From NCBI GenBank assembly GCA_900155495.1, contig FTLJ01000397.1:1-64000 (forward strand): a DNA stretch of 64,000 bases, in the 5' to 3' direction. A model generated the notes under the pieces. That model did no database searches. It was not told the origin of the DNA and saw nothing but the letters and a program-made list of their open reading frames with translations. The DNA comes from Porogramme epimiltina. Its lineage: Eukaryota > Basidiomycota > Agaricomycetes > Polyporales > Polyporaceae. The position numbers and the translations under genes were made by a program. This document shows positions 45,204-57,457 of the stretch, in pieces. Each line of letters opens with the position of its first letter. The first letter of the stretch is position 1.

Positions 45204-48166
45204 ATGACCTCTTCCTCATCCAATATCTTCGCTAAAGAACTAATGCCACTCCTCTATGGATATCCTCTCTGGGTACCCGAATCACACGACGATCGTGAGG
45301 TCCACCTGGGGGACATAGGCTGGCTGTCTGACGGTGGCCTCCATGTCCTCTTCAACTGCACCCAATCATCCGAAGACCCACGGAATGGAAGATTCGGGGT
45401 CCCGCGTGATTTCGAGAAACTAGAAATCAACAGTGCTCACCTTTCTTTCACAAGTAAATACATCGCCAAACCCGTCGTATGTAGCCGATCCATGCGCAAA
45501 ATCAAAGTGGAAAGCCAGATCACGACGAACATGTAAGCGTTCCACTGCAGATTCGGGCATGTGTGTGTGTGTGTGTATCTTTACTAATGGCCACTTCCAG
45601 TCCATCTACTTCGGTATCGTTGAATGCAGGATTCTCTTTTAAGGCGTCCTCCACTACTGGCGCTTTCGTCATGCTCGACCCGCCCGGTGGTCGAAACTTA
45701 ATAATTTCGCGGAAGAAGATCATCGACTACATGCGAACAAATTTCGAGAGTTGGATCGATTTTGCGAGCTCCCACTCTGTTGGAATTGGGCTTTCCAAGG
45801 AAGATATCGTATTCGTAAGTGGAACCGTCAAGACAATGCGATGGATGGTAGGCGTATTCCAAGGCGACGACGTGCGGGCCAAAAAGGTGCATATATCTGG
45901 GAAAGTAGGGCCCTTCGCAGGCCTGGAGCTCAATGTCAATGCGGAGGATTGCACTCTCCCCACTACAGATTATCGCTACGGGCCAGATGCGAAGCCAGAA
46001 ACTGGTCCAGTATACCCTGCGGTCACGAACGGCACGAACGGGACACCCGAAATGTTGTCGGCGCAGTCCCAAGATTCAAGCCCAGAGGCTGCGACCCAAT
46101 GTATTTTCATTCATTATTACAAGATGAAAAGTCGTTGGAAGTTCCCGGGTATCCCGATGAAAGGGGCATCAGGGTCTCACCAACTACCCCGAGAGCCTGA
46201 CGATCCGCCAAGCGATGCTTCTTCATCAAATCCAGAGGAAACACAGTCAGACGACGCTGACTTGGAATTCATTAGCTTTCCCGGGCCAGAAAGGACGAAG
46301 GCAAGTGTCGGGCCCATCGGTCGGTCACACTTCGCAACCTTGCTCACAAAGTGGCTTATTATTAGAACTTCGATCCTGTGGACGATCTTTTAAACTACAT
46401 TCTAGAGGTGACAACCCATATCAACGCCGTGGGGCTAAACACCGTTTCTACTAGGCAGCTGACGCGCACCCCTTCAGAACTCCCCTTCGGCGCAGCTTGC
46501 GGTCGGGTCAGACATGGATTTGATACCCATAATGCGAACGGTGTGTTATGTCACGAGCTCACACATGTGCTATATTGATCAGATTGGGGAATTCAGAATC
46601 CAGAAGGCTGGGACAATGTATACGAGGCATTGCAGACAGCTGCTCCAAGAATCGAAGTCGACCAACACGGAGGCAAGTTTCGTTCGTAATCGGCATTTTC
46701 TGCGTCACAGTTGACAAGCTGAAAACGGACCTGAATGGTCAGTCGCAACCATTTTCGATCCAGACCAGCACCACACTCCTGAGTGTCAAGGGGCAACCTC
46801 TGCTGCAACGGCATCTTTGAGGTTAGTTTCTAACTGCCCGAAGAGGTTTTCCTCAATTGTATTCTCGAAAAGACGCTCATAGCCACGCCCAGATCCTTCG
46901 TGGATTTGATAGGCAAACTTAAGGATGACGATTTAATGCTTTTTCCAAACCCTTCAGACAGACCGGAAATGCCAACGAGCAGAGACGAACTGGAAATGCC
47001 AACGAGCGGAGACGCACCGGAAATGCCAACGAGCGGGAAAACCTCCGCTAGTCCCTTCGGTTCGCTGGGCACCCTTCGTCGTTGGACTCTGTCTGCCATG
47101 GGCATAGGTACACACACTGGTGCATATATCTGCCAGAGCATTTGTAATATTTTCCAACATGACGTGTTTTCTCAGCGCAGCGCGGGGTTTCCGAATCGTC
47201 TGGATCGCGGCATGAGTCATCCCACAAATCAGGGAAAGCAGACCGCAAAAGGTTCCTCAGAAGGATACGTTCTCAATGTACGTCTCCCCTCCCGCGCGTT
47301 CTGGGTAAGAATTCCCGAAAGGCTCATGTTGTGGATCAGCCATAGGAGAGACCTTGAATGTTCATCCCGCAGAAGTCCGTCGATCTTCTACTGTTTCTGC
47401 GTCCCAGGGGTACCTATACTATCCATTGGTATGCTCTATTTTGTACTTGCATTTGTCAATGTAATTGACATGCACTGTACAGGAGCTCGCACAAACGCCA
47501 TATAAAAAAGGTCCTGGAAATGGACCACGCTGTGACTATGGTCCTAGTGGCTATAATTTAGGGCTAGCGATTGCCAGAGACTTCAACGGCCTGCATGATC
47601 ATGGGGCGGAAGCTTGCCCGACTTTTATCTTTGCGCAGAACGCGTCTCTCGAGTTCCATGTACGTCATTGACATCACTATCATTCTTCCCTCGATACCAT
47701 TATGCTCACAATTACGTTAAAGTTTATGGGCCATGACATGCACAAAAGCAAAGTGGACATAGCTAACATCCAGGAGGGACGCCCGATGACTCTGTCGAAA
47801 AGCTTACTAGCTGAGCTTGTGGCGCGAGAGATGAAAGCTTACCTTGTAAGTTAGCAGAGCATGCTTCGCTCTTCGCGCATCCGTCAAACTCTGATGTTCT
47901 TCTAGGTCACGCTCCCCCCAACATCTCCACTATTACACTACACACTCGATGACCTCTTTCTCTTGTCTGTGGAGCGTACTTCTTCTGGGAACTTGCACCC
48001 GCGTATCGGGGTGAGACGAGCTCCCACAGCCACCTCCCCAGAAGCCTCGTTAGCTACTGCAACCTCTCCCCCTAGCGAAGTCTCGCAAGCGCCCGCTGAG
48101 AATACGCTGGACAGCACTATTCTAGGCCGTGCATCCGCAGCAACCGGAAAACAGATCGCTAAATGA
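45204..48166 (+). CDS. Orphan basidiomycete family protein J1 (unknown function)
   Basis: I do not recognise a named domain. Exons supported by the paralogue J2 are 45204-45532, 45601-46300, 46366-46407, 46478-46540, 46597-46672, 46719-46821 and, at the 3' end, pieces near 47484-47660, 47723-47846 and 47907-48166. The part between 46822 and 47483 is unresolved: it is longer than in J2, and I could not close the frame. Shared features are YPLWVPESHDDREVHLGDIG, LHVLFNC, ISRKKIIDYM, FVSGTVKTMRWMVGVFQGDD, GYNLGLAI and DDLFLLSVERTSSG. Two introns use GC donors (46301, 46673). The start is aligned with J2. It may be intact, or damaged in the middle. It is convergent with the lectin at 48479. No signal peptide or membrane segment is seen. 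Confidence 0.7.
45560..45577 (+). repeat. (GT)n microsatellite in J1 intron 1
   Basis: An alternating GT run inside the first intron of J1. It is absent from the same intron of J2. Confidence 0.85.
46966..47040 (+). repeat. 24-bp minisatellite in J1
   Basis: Three tandem copies of a ~24-bp unit containing GAAATGCCAACGAGC. In the open frame they encode repeats of the form (L/P)EMPTS(R/G)D. J2 lacks them. Confidence 0.85.
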
Positions 48167-48478
48167 TGCCAGTGAACGAGCGCCTTGGGAGCGTAAGAGA
48201 GCGTGTACTCTGTGGGCAGTCGGTGAACGACATTCTACTGGACGCTATCGACCGTATATATTGGATTCAATAGTCGTACTAGTGTACTTCCAAGAACCCT
48301 TGACATTATATCATAAAAATGCTTACAGGTGTAAAAGACGTCGCTACCCCGCTTCCAAGAATGTCTCGCGAGTACCGATGGACCCGAATGAGTAAGTTTC
48401 TAGACTATCACTAGAATGACGGTAACGATCAACCAGCCCATCGGCCTCATTCGCAGTGTATGCCACCGGGATTACTCC
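48167..48478. other. J-lectin intergenic spacer
   Basis: The spacer between convergent J1 and lectin A. A conserved block (CTTCCAAGAATG, with TCTCGCGAGTAC in two of the copies) also occurs near 50900 and 62740, showing that the spacer was copied with the genes. Confidence 0.6.
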
Positions 48479-49403
48479 TCAGTTATCAGCTTTCTTGTAG
48501 AAGAATAAACCAGATAGCGATACTATAGTTCGGAAAGTCTTATTAGCGCTGCTTCGCATCCAACCACCGCTAGAGGAACTTACACGCTGAGCCTGTGTTT
48601 GGGTCGGCGATGCTCCCAAACGCGAGTACGTCCGAGATATAGAACGGTGTGCCTTCATTACTGTTGTCACCGTTTCCGAAAGGCTGACGATCATGCGTAA
48701 ACAGGATGAAGAAAATGAATGCATGGTCGATTCGGCTCACCCCTGCAACGCGAGTGTTCTCCTTCGTCGTGTCAAAGATCACGAAGCCAATGTTATTGAT
48801 CATCTCGCGCTCGTAGTAGGTCTGCAGTCCCGCTCGCCCAAACACCGCCGAGACGATCTCGTTCGCTGTTTAAGCACATTCAACAAACTCATAGTAATGG
48901 ACAATATGGATGAAGAAAAAACTGACCGCCGAGAGACACGGTTGAGCTGGGGGGGCTAAACACGCTGCCGTGGGCCAATGTGGTAGAGCCTCCGCCTGTA
49001 GCCTGATAGGTAACGGACACGCCATCGACCTGTATATGCGCTTAGAATGAAGTCGTACTATAGATTAACCCGACACCCGGATACGGTTACTTAATACGGT
49101 TACTTAATACGGTTACTTAGCAAGAGATATCGATTTTCTGAATAGGGTGACCCATATCAAGTATGCTCTTCCCTGGTATAAGAGTGAGAGGGTGCTGCAC
49201 AGTATAACGTAGGTGGGTGAGGACATACCTGCATCATTGAGGACGAAGTTACCTAGAGAATAGCGTAATTGATGTTAGACAGAAATTGTCGAGGATTTAT
49301 AACGGCAATACATACCGGCCCCATTCATGAAATACAAGTCGCTGGACAATGTCCCATTAAGACCGCCTACAAGGGAGGTACCGAGAAAGCCGTGCAGAGC
49401 CAT
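48479..49403 (-). pseudogene. Jacalin-type lectin A, premature stop
   Basis: Same seven-exon layout as the intact copy at 54223-55140. It starts MALHGFLGTSLVGGLNGTLS, with NEIVSAVFGRAGLQTYYERE and PFGNGDNSNEGTPF in later exons. In exon 3 the codons that follow the Cys in KIDISC in the other copies are missing, and the Cys is followed at once by TAA (49117-49119). This is created by a 13-bp unit repeated three times over the splice donor (49081-49119). If read, the product stops at about residue 55. All other exons and splice sites look intact, so the lesion is recent, or an unusual splice may bypass it. Confidence 0.7.
49081..49119. repeat. 13-bp tandem repeat x3 over a splice donor
   Basis: Three perfect copies of ATACGGTTACTTA (plus strand). 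On the minus strand each copy carries a GTAACC donor preceded by TAA. They occupy the exon 3/intron 3 junction of lectin A. Confidence 0.95.
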
Positions 49404-50985
49404 AGCGGTGGTGAGTAGGGAGACTAGGTAATGGTACTGGGTAGACCCTCTCTCACTTGCGCCCTTTATATCAGACTCGGCGGTTCAGTGTTTCAACGCG
49501 GATAATTAGAGGCGCGTAACGGCAAGCCTAGAGCTATTAAAATGTCGTCCTGCGGAGGCAATCTGTTCAAGAAGCACTGGGGTTGTAGTGTGAAACAGGC
49601 ACTTACCCGACATTTTGACATTTCCATAAGGCGTCAGGCATTCTGTCTGCAGAGAAGGCCCGGGCGCCCTGTTATAAGGGACAAATCCCGCATACAGACC
49701 GAACTAGGCCACTCGTTCAGCGGGAGTACATCAAGATCCCTCACGAGACGTGCATAGACAATGACTCTTACCGAAGCAAGGAAGCCTCTCGGGTTCGGTC
49801 CCGAGGACATCCTCCCTCTCTGATGGCTCATGAACGAGCGCAGTGTTCGACGTCGTTTGCGCGCCGATGAGTGGGGATGAATACTAATCTGGATCCCAGC
49901 AGTGAGCAGACTTTGGTAGTAATTGAAGAGTGCGTGCCGATCTTTTACTCACCTTCTGAGGAGAAGCGGACTTTGCCGCATAGTCATATGTCCCGCGCGA
50001 TGTGACTTTGAGACCCGTCACCCCGGAGATGGGGTCATGCTCCAGATAACTCCAAACCGTCGTCGATATGCGTCCAAAAGTGCCTACTTCAAGTTACTTT
50101 CCTCTCTATATACTGACCACCGTCCAATAAACACATGAGAATCTGGTTTTCCTGCGCTATAGGGAGGAGCTGTAGCGTCTGCTTACCATACCGGTGGGAT
50201 CGAAGGAGTCGGACGAAAAACGGCGGCCGCCGCCAAGAGCGACAACGGTCTGCATAATCGACCGCCCGCCATTGGCCCAGACGACGGCACCGCCCCGCCG
50301 ACACGTCGACGCGAGTTGCGCACGCGAGCGCGCGCTAAAAATGCCCAAAATCGTCGTCGGGCGCCTCCCGCCTCTGCTCAGTCGACGTGTGCAAAAATCC
50401 ACATCCTTCATGTCCTCGGAGAGCTCAGCGAGCCGCAGCGCGCGCACGCAAATGTGAGCGGGATTGAGGTTAAGGTGAACAAAACAGCGTCTGATCAGGC
50501 AATATACAGACGGGTAGGGAGCCTATATTAACGATGGTCTACCCCTACTAAATGCCTAGATGCAAATGCAGAGAGAGTATGTTTCGAGAGAGAAGTAGTG
50601 CAGGTGCAGAGTGCGATGCTGTACTAGGTAATGCGAGCCCAAAATACACCGGTGGAAAGCATGATTTGAGGTCATTAAAGCACCCCGATCACTGTTTAAT
50701 GCCAGTGAACAGCCGCGTTTGGTGCTCGAGGGAGCCTCATATTATTTGGTAGGGTATTGCGTTCCACGGGGACCCAGAGAAGGGGGATCAAAAGTATATA
50801 TTCAACTCGATAGTCGTAGCACTCCACTTTCCAGAACACTTCAGTTACTATGACATGAGCCAAAATGCTGAGACGGGAAAGCGACGTCGCTGTTCCACTT
50901 CCAAGAATGTGTTGCAAGTATCGACGAGCCAGATGGAGGGATCTCTGGACTCTTATTAGGGGTCCGATAGCGAGCAACGAGTCCA
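49404..50985. other. Duplicated upstream region of lectin A
   Basis: No gene. A TATA-like TATAAAG (minus) at about 49464-49470 lies some 60-70 bp before the lectin A start. The stretch 49540-49760 is conserved upstream of all four lectin genes. A GC-rich block at 50190-50460 has diverged copies at 52670-52880 and 55960-57640, the last one interrupted by the inverted-repeat element. Confidence 0.65.
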
Positions 50986-51917
50986 TCATATGCCACTAGC
51001 ACCCATCATCAAATCAACGCGTTTCTTGAAAAAGAACAAGCCGCAAAGCGACACTGTAGTTCGGAAGATTTTGTTAGCGGTGCTTTACATTCGGCCGCCG
51101 TGGGGGAACTCACGATGAGCAGTCGGGTTCGACTTGGAGATGCTTCCAAACGCGACTACGTCCGAGATATAGAACGGCATGCCTTCACTGGTGTTATCAC
51201 CATTCCCGAAAGGCTGACGAAGACGCGTAAACATGAAGCAGATAACGAAGGCATGATCGACTCGACTCACCCCTTCAACGCGAGTTATCCCCTTCACGGT
51301 ATCGAAGATTACAAAGCCGATGTTGTTTATCATCTCGCGCTTGTAGAAAGACTGCGGCCCTGCTCGCCCAAACACGGCTGAGATGATCTCATCCTCTACG
51401 AAAGTACGGTCAACAAACTGACAGGGCGGGTTTAAATATGTGGATCAGAGAGACTGACTTCCGAGGGAGACGGTCGCAGTGGGTGATTTGAACACAGTGC
51501 CGTGAGATATCTTGGAGGAGCAGCCACCAGTAGTCTGATAGGTAATGGATACGCCGTCGACCTGGCCAGCGTACACAGGTTCAAAATGAAGCCGTGCCGT
51601 TGACTAACCGAGCATAGTTACTTACGATCCAGCCGCAAGAGATATCAATCTTCTTAATGGGGTGGCCCATGTCGAGAGTATTCTTCTCTGGTATGAGAGT
51701 GAGTAGATGCTATGTAGCGCAGCCTCAACAAATGAGAATGCACCATCATCATTGAGGACGAAGGCGCCTTAAGAATGTCATGATCGATGTCAGTCCACAT
51801 TCATCGAGGATTTGAGTGTTGATACGTACCACCACCATTCATGAAGTACAAATCACTGGATAGATCCCCGTCGACACCACCCACAATGGATGTACCGGAA
51901 AAGTTTTCCATAGCCAT
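50986..51917 (-). CDS. Jacalin-type lectin B
   Basis: The jacalin-related lectin fold is a beta-prism that binds mannose- or galactose-type glycans. Seven exons with the same splice phases as lectin C give 189 residues. It starts MAMENFSGTSIVGGVDGDLS, then SSDLYFMNGGG, KIDISCGWIVDGVSITYQTT, SHGTVF, DEIISAVFGRAGPQSFYKRE, FVIFDT, GMPFYISDVVAFGSIS and GLFFFKK. The pattern VDGVxxTY...HG...IxxVxGR..........IGFVIFDT...FG...G..F....V.AFGS follows jacalin-like proteins, although overall similarity is distant. There is no signal peptide, so a cytosolic or non-classically released protein is expected. Its C-terminus is about 8 residues longer than lectins C and D because the usual stop is lost. A TATATAAAG box lies about 70 bp upstream. 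Confidence 0.82.
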
Positions 51918-52904
51918 GGTAGAACGGTGCAAAGAAGATTAAGGAGACCAAACGGTGGTTGGCGGCCCTCTGTCTCTCGCCTGTACTTTATATATTGGAT
52001 CCAGCGGGCCATTGCTCCCACGCGGATGATGAGACACGACGCTTGCTGACAAACCTATAATCATTCTACGAAAGCAATTTGTTCAAGAAGTATCGCCATT
52101 GCAGTTTGAGGCCTGCACTCACCCAAAATTTTCGACATTGCCATGAGGAGGCCAGGCTTCTATTCAACAGTGAACACTCTGAGGCGCTATCAGCCACACA
52201 TATACCGAACTGGCCCACACGTTCAACAGTGCTTCGAGACATGATGAGTCCCCTGCCGAGGGAGGGGGCTTCTTGGAGATGGGCTAGAGGGCGCCTATCC
52301 TCTCTCTCCTGCATAAAGCGATCTCTCCACCGCTTTCGTGCTGACGGGTGGATATGAATGACTGTCCGGATCCCATGTACCCGGCTTTAATGATTTAAGA
52401 CTGCATGCGCATCTTACACCGGTCTTCTGAGGAGCGCCCCGTCACAGCCAACGTTGTCGTCTGGTCATATGTTCCGCGCAATGCAATTCTAGGGACTCAA
52501 GAGGTCATTTCAAGGAACCCAACCGTCGATGATAAACACCAAATTGGGCCTCACCGATTCTATTTCATGTGTAACTGGCGTGTCCGCGGGAACTATGTGG
52601 CCCCACCATGATACGAGGTCGTCGGGACTCCGTAGGGCTGCTACTCGGCGCAAATGGCTCAACGCAACACGCATACCGTACACGATGTAGCACAAAGACC
52701 TGCACAACCGGCCACCCGCCGCCATTAGCCCGGACGACGTAGTCACGTCACTCCCAGCGCGGGAAGTGTGCACGTGACCGTCCGCCCAACATCGAGTCAT
52801 TGACGTCTTCGGGCGCCTCCGATCCCGCTCATGGCCGACGCGTGCAAAAACCCACATACAGGCCAGTGCAGGTAGTCGGAAGGCCATTTCCCAGCTCTAA
52901 TTTG
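51918..52904. other. Duplicated upstream region of lectin B
   Basis: No gene. It holds the TATATAAAG box (51987-51996, minus) of lectin B, the conserved upstream block (52060-52240) and a diverged GC-rich block (52670-52880). Confidence 0.6.
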
Positions 52905-53400
52905 GGTTCATGGAGGAGTATTCCCATGTCTATGATCACGGGATGACCGCGTTCCTGGGTGAGACGTTCGCCCCAAAGGTGTCTATCGTATTCCATGTAC
53001 GTGAGCTCTGAGCAACGCGTCCTGACTCCTCGTAGCTGCCATGACTTAATATCCCACTCGCAACAGTTCGAGGGTTGTGAAAGGCATAAGCGCCATGTCA
53101 ACACAACGCACGCACGACACGGATAGCCAATGTTCCCGACCAAAGGTCTTCTCACGGAGCTTGTAAGCCGTAGCCCAAGTATTGCACAATTGTGTAGTAA
53201 GTGTCCGAAGTACTCCCTGTAATACGCGCCCTCGCTAATATTACGGGTTCCAAATACTAAAATCCTCCAGATCTACACTCAGAAACTACTCGTTTAACAA
53301 TTTCTTTCTCGTCTTTGTCGAGCGTCGCCTTGCCGGATGTCTGCAACCGACGATTGGAGTGATGCGGAGGGTCGCAATTTGAAGCTATGCCCCGTGGCCT
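52905..53400 (+). pseudogene. 3' fragment of a J-family gene
   Basis: It aligns with 61690-62130 of J2 on the same strand: the VYDH exon ending in VSIVFH and GTACGTGAG donor, an AG-TTCGAGG exon, the GTAAGTGTCCGAAG donor and the final exon with VERRxAGC. In-frame stops interrupt it, and everything 5' of the penultimate exons is missing. It occupies the position expected for a J gene convergent with lectin C. Confidence 0.75.
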
Positions 53401-54222
53401 GTGATTCGTGATATCGAGGAGCAACGGGGGACCCGCGGGGAGCGGATACTGGACTTCGCGACGAGGGTGAACCGATATGGCGTATAGTTCGTGATCATCT
53501 TCATAAATATGCCTCTTGTTTCTCGCACGATGAGCTGTAGGGACTGCCATCGAGTCATATTTAGGGCCTGTTACGAGATAGTAGTATTGTTGTCCCTTGG
53601 ATTCGTCCAATATACGAGCATGATATCCGCAGGAGCCCACAGTACGCTGTTTACTACGTATCAATCGCGTGTCACAGAAAGGGGTCAGGCAATAGATAAT
53701 GATAGGCGGCTGCAGGTTGCAGTCAACTACTTGCAAATCGCTTAGTAACCTGATCCCAGCTCCCATAAGAAAATGAGTATCGTACTCTAAACTGTAGAGC
53801 CCGGCGAAGACTCATCCAAGGCCTAAGGGGTCTGTTTCAAATCAAGGGAAAGTCACCAGGTTTAGAACACGACTGCTCCAAGTCGATGTATTATATGCTG
53901 TGGGGTGGTAGTATCAATAGAATATGCTGGAATCGACAACGGATTCACACCAGAGATCTAGCTTGAAGCACGATAGGGTGAACGCTGCGAGCCCAGGGGT
54001 CAATATTTCAAGGTAAATAATCGAGTAACAGTATCGAGAAACAATTCAGGCTACCAGTGCACCGAGCGAGTGAGTCACAGGGCTCAGTGTGAAGCCTCCG
54101 CAGCTCTCCCACCCAAGTCATTATTTCAATTTTCATAGTAACACGTACAATGACAGGTTCGATAGACAGCTGATGGCTGTAGCTTAAGCAAACATGTGGC
54201 ATAACTTCATCCACAGAGTATA
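53401..54222. other. Spacer downstream of lectin C
   Basis: No gene recognised. 54050-54130 matches the 3' flank found near 44100 and 58630. Confidence 0.5.
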
Positions 54223-55140
54223 TCAGAAGTTTCCGGCTTTCTTGAAGAAGAATAAACCGGAGAGCGACACTATATAGTTTGGAAGGGTTCATTAGCGCTG
54301 CTTTGCATTCAGCCACCGCTGAGGGTAACTTACGGGAAGGGCCTGTGTTCGGGTCGGCGATGCTCCCAAACGCGAGTACGTCGGAGCTATAGAACGGCGT
54401 GCCTTCGCTGCTATTGTCGCTATTTCCGAAGGGCTGGTGAAGACACATAAACAGGGCAAAACCAACGAGAGAATCAATTCGGCTCACCCCCGCGACACGA
54501 GTGTTCTCCTTCTCTGTGTCGAAGATTACGAAGCCGATGTTGTTGATCATCTCGCGCGCGTAGTAGGTCTGCAACCCCGCTCGTCCAAACACCGCCGAGA
54601 CAATCTCGTTCTCTGTGTAACCACATTCAAAAACTAATGGAGACGAGTTATACGAATCAAACACACTGACCGCCAAGAGAAACAGTGGCGCTGGGTGGGT
54701 TGAACACACTGCCGTGAGCCATTGTAGTTGAGCTGCCGCCGGTGGCCTGATAGGTGACAGACACGCCATCGACCTGCGCAGCGTATACGTGCTTAGAATA
54801 ACCCACACTCTGGACCACCAACCCGAGAGTTGAGTACGATTACTTACTATGTAACCGCAAGAGATATCGATTTTTTGAATAGGGTGACCCAAGTCAAGTA
54901 TACTGTTTCCTAGTACAAGTGAGTCGAAATGTGTTGTGCCGCACAACCTAGGTGGGTGAGAACATACCTGCGTCGTTGAGGACGATGTTACCTGAAGAAT
55001 GTCGTCATCGATGTCAGCCCTGACTCATCGCTGAGAATTTGGCGATACAAACCGGCCCCATTCATGAAGTACAAGTCGCTGGATATTGTGCCATTAAGGC
55101 CACCTACAAGGGAGGTACCGAGAAAAGCGTGCAGAGCCAT
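54223..55140 (-). CDS. Jacalin-type lectin C (reference copy)
   Basis: Seven exons (55053-55140, 54968-54991, 54848-54909, 54671-54773, 54488-54612, 54334-54433, 54223-54269) give 182 residues with all phases closed. It starts MALHAFLGTSLVGGLNGTIS, then DLYFMNGAGNIVLNDAG, HPIQKIDISCGYIVDGVSVT, SSTTMAHGSVFNPP, NEIVSAVFGRAGLQTYY, NNIGFVIFDTEK, FGNSDNSSEGTPFYSSDVLA and FGSIADPNTG, ending LFFFKKAGNF. The jacalin-like beta-prism is assigned from the VDGVxVTY...HG...I.FVIFDT...FG...GTPF...V.AFGS pattern. No secretion signal. The TATA is degenerate (TATTTAA, about 65 bp upstream). Fungal cytosolic lectins of other folds defend fruiting bodies against nematodes and insects; a similar role here is inference. 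Confidence 0.84.
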
Positions 55141-55997
55141 GATAGTGGTGAGTGTGTGGGGGGGAACCAGGCGATGGTAGGTAGACAGTCCCAAGCCTGC
55201 GCCTTAAATATCAGTTTCGGCCATTCCGTGCTTCAACGCGGATGGCTAGAAGCGCGTAGCGGCAAACCTAGGACTGTTGGAATGTCGTTCTGCGGAAGCA
55301 AGCTGTTGAAGAAGTACTGAGATTAAAGTATGAAACAGGTACTCACCCGAATTTCTGACAATTCCAAGAGGCGACAGGCTTTCTGCTCAACAGAGAAGGC
55401 CTGGCGGCGCAGCCTGAGCTGTTAGCAGGTACAAAACATGCACGTAGACAGAGCTAGGCCACACGTTCAGCAGGAGTTACTCAGGATCCCTTACGAGGTA
55501 TGCGCAGACAATGACTCTCGCCGAAACACGCGAGCTTCTTGGGTCCGGGTCCGAGGACGCCACCTCCTCCTTCTTTCACGAAGCGATCTCGACGCCGCTT
55601 TCGCACTGATGAGTAAATATGAATGCCTGGATCCTAGGAAGCAGACCATAGTGAATGAAGAGCACATGCACACCTTCCACTGGCCTTCTGAGGAGAGTGC
55701 TGCGAAAATCGACTTTCTCATTTAGTCATATGTTCCGCGCCGCGATGCGGTCACTATGAAGACCCCCGGGCCAAGCACGGGGTCACGGGGTCACGGGGTC
55801 ACGGTTCAGGGAACTCAAAATCATAATGAGTATGCAATATTGAGTGTTACCATACCTATTCATGCGGGACTGGCATGTCAGCTTCCCTTTGGGGGTGGTG
55901 TCGATGCTTGCCGCGTCCAATGGGCTCAAAGCCAAAAAGATGCCATGCTCAACGCAATGCCCATCCCGGGCCCCTGCATAACCGGCCGTCCGTCATT
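55141..55997. other. Duplicated upstream region of lectin C
   Basis: No gene. The conserved block upstream of lectins is at 55240-55500. Near 55780-55806 a 10-bp unit GGGGTCACGG is repeated three times. The GC-rich block begins just before the inverted-repeat element. Confidence 0.55.
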
Positions 55998-57457
55998 CAC
56001 GGCGGGCATCTCAGAATTTTCTCCCTATGAAAAGCCTAGACGAAGTCCAGACACGTGGCTTCCATTTTAGCAACATTTTCACAACATTTTCGGCATTGAT
56101 GACAGTATCCTTTGCAGCAAGATTTTAGCCAAGCGAAAAGGCAAACTCTTTGGTATGTCACGTGCTTGCAGCAAAGGAAACCTTTTCGTTCCCCTCATTA
56201 CCGATCCCTAGTCGGACCGCTTGAGTCCGACATTACTCAAGCAATGTTGTTGCTAGTGACTAACACAACACCATTGTGTAGAGTTGAAAGATTGTGTATA
56301 GCGGTACATAGATACATAGACATCGAGCATGTATACAAGACAATAGGCGTGAAGATGGCAGAGAGGGGCATGCTACCCGGGGTGGGGCTTGGAACGGCGC
56401 AGCGGGGAGTAGAATGGCGCAGCGGGGAGTACTAGAACGGCGCAGCGGGGAGTACTAGAACGGCGCAGCGGGGAGTAGAACGGCGTGATGGGAGTGGACT
56501 AATGCTATGGGGAGTAGACCCACGCCGTGGGGAGTAGACCGGCATGGCAGAGAGTCGAGCAGCGTGGTGGGGAGTAAATTGGCAGTGTGATGAGGCGCGT
56601 ACTAATAGTGTGGTGAGGAGTGAATGCACGTAGTGAACGGTGGATTTGAACAGTGGAATGGGGCTTGGAATGGTGCGGTGAGGAGTAGAATAGTGTGGCG
56701 CGGAGTAGAATGGCGTGGCGCGGACCAGCGCGGTGGGGAGTAGACTGATGCAACGGGAAGTAGACCGGTGCAGTGAGGAGTAGACCAATGTAATGGGGAG
56801 GAGATTGGCGTGATGAGGCGCATAATGGCGCGGTGTGGAGGAACTCACGTAGTGAAAAGGGGATTGGCACGGCGAAGAACGGTTTGGTGTGCGGCGGGGT
56901 GGTGCTTGTCCTTGACTGGTGTGGCGGGGAACGGACTGATGCGGTAGACGGAAGTTTTGGGCAACGCGGTGCCATGAGGGTAGTGAGGCGCAGTAGGTGA
57001 CCACATTCAGTGGGCAGATTGACGGGGTCGGGAGTCGGGGGTCGAGAGTGAGTCGTGTCACATGCAGCCGTCGAATATTCGCGCCACGCGCCGGCAGTGG
57101 CGCGCAGCATCGCACTTGAGAGCAAACCTTTTACATCGTATACTTCATTTGATGGTACATACACTGTTATTCAGGCTCCTTCACTATCATACCAATGTAG
57201 ACCTATCAAATGCTTTTTGTATATAAGACAGTGTTTGAAGGCGAAAAGAGGTAACAAGGGGAATGAAGAGGTTTCATATTTCTCCGCGAACACGTGACAT
57301 AGCAAAAAGTTTGCCTTTTCGATTGGCCAAAATCTCGCCGAAAAGGATACCGTCGGCAGCACGGAAACTCTTGTGAAAATGTTGCGAAAATGGAAGCCAC
57401 GTGTCTGGACTTCGTCTAGGCTTTTCATAGGGAGAAAATTCTGAGATGCCCGCCGTG
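55998..57457. mobile_element. Inverted-repeat element, 1,460 bp, non-autonomous
   Basis: The two ends are inverted copies starting CACGGCGGGCATCTCAG. The outer ~85 bp differ at about one position, and similarity continues with decay to about 56205 and 57250, so the inverted repeats are roughly 200 bp. ATT occurs on both outer sides (55995-55997 and 57458-57460). The empty versions of this site in the paralogous units at about 50270 and 52720 have a single CATT. A 3-bp target duplication and long inverted repeats suit a PIF/Harbinger-like or foldback element. The interior carries no recognisable transposase, only a minisatellite. Confidence 0.8.
56393..57000. repeat. Degenerate minisatellite inside the inverted-repeat element
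   Basis: Units of 20-23 bp of the type GCGCAGCGGGGAGTAGAACG recur. The first several are nearly perfect (56393-56560), then degenerate to about 57000. The repeat keeps long frames open on the minus strand, but these are compositional. Confidence 0.85.

Noticed and set aside
49620..50460. Possible small genes in the lectin upstream blocks
   Set aside because: The blocks are conserved between units as DNA, but frames are interrupted differently in each copy, so they are more likely promoter or spacer sequence.
56432..57164. 220-230-codon minus-strand frames inside the inverted-repeat element
   Set aside because: Low-complexity Pro/His/Ser translation of the minisatellite with no transposase motif.
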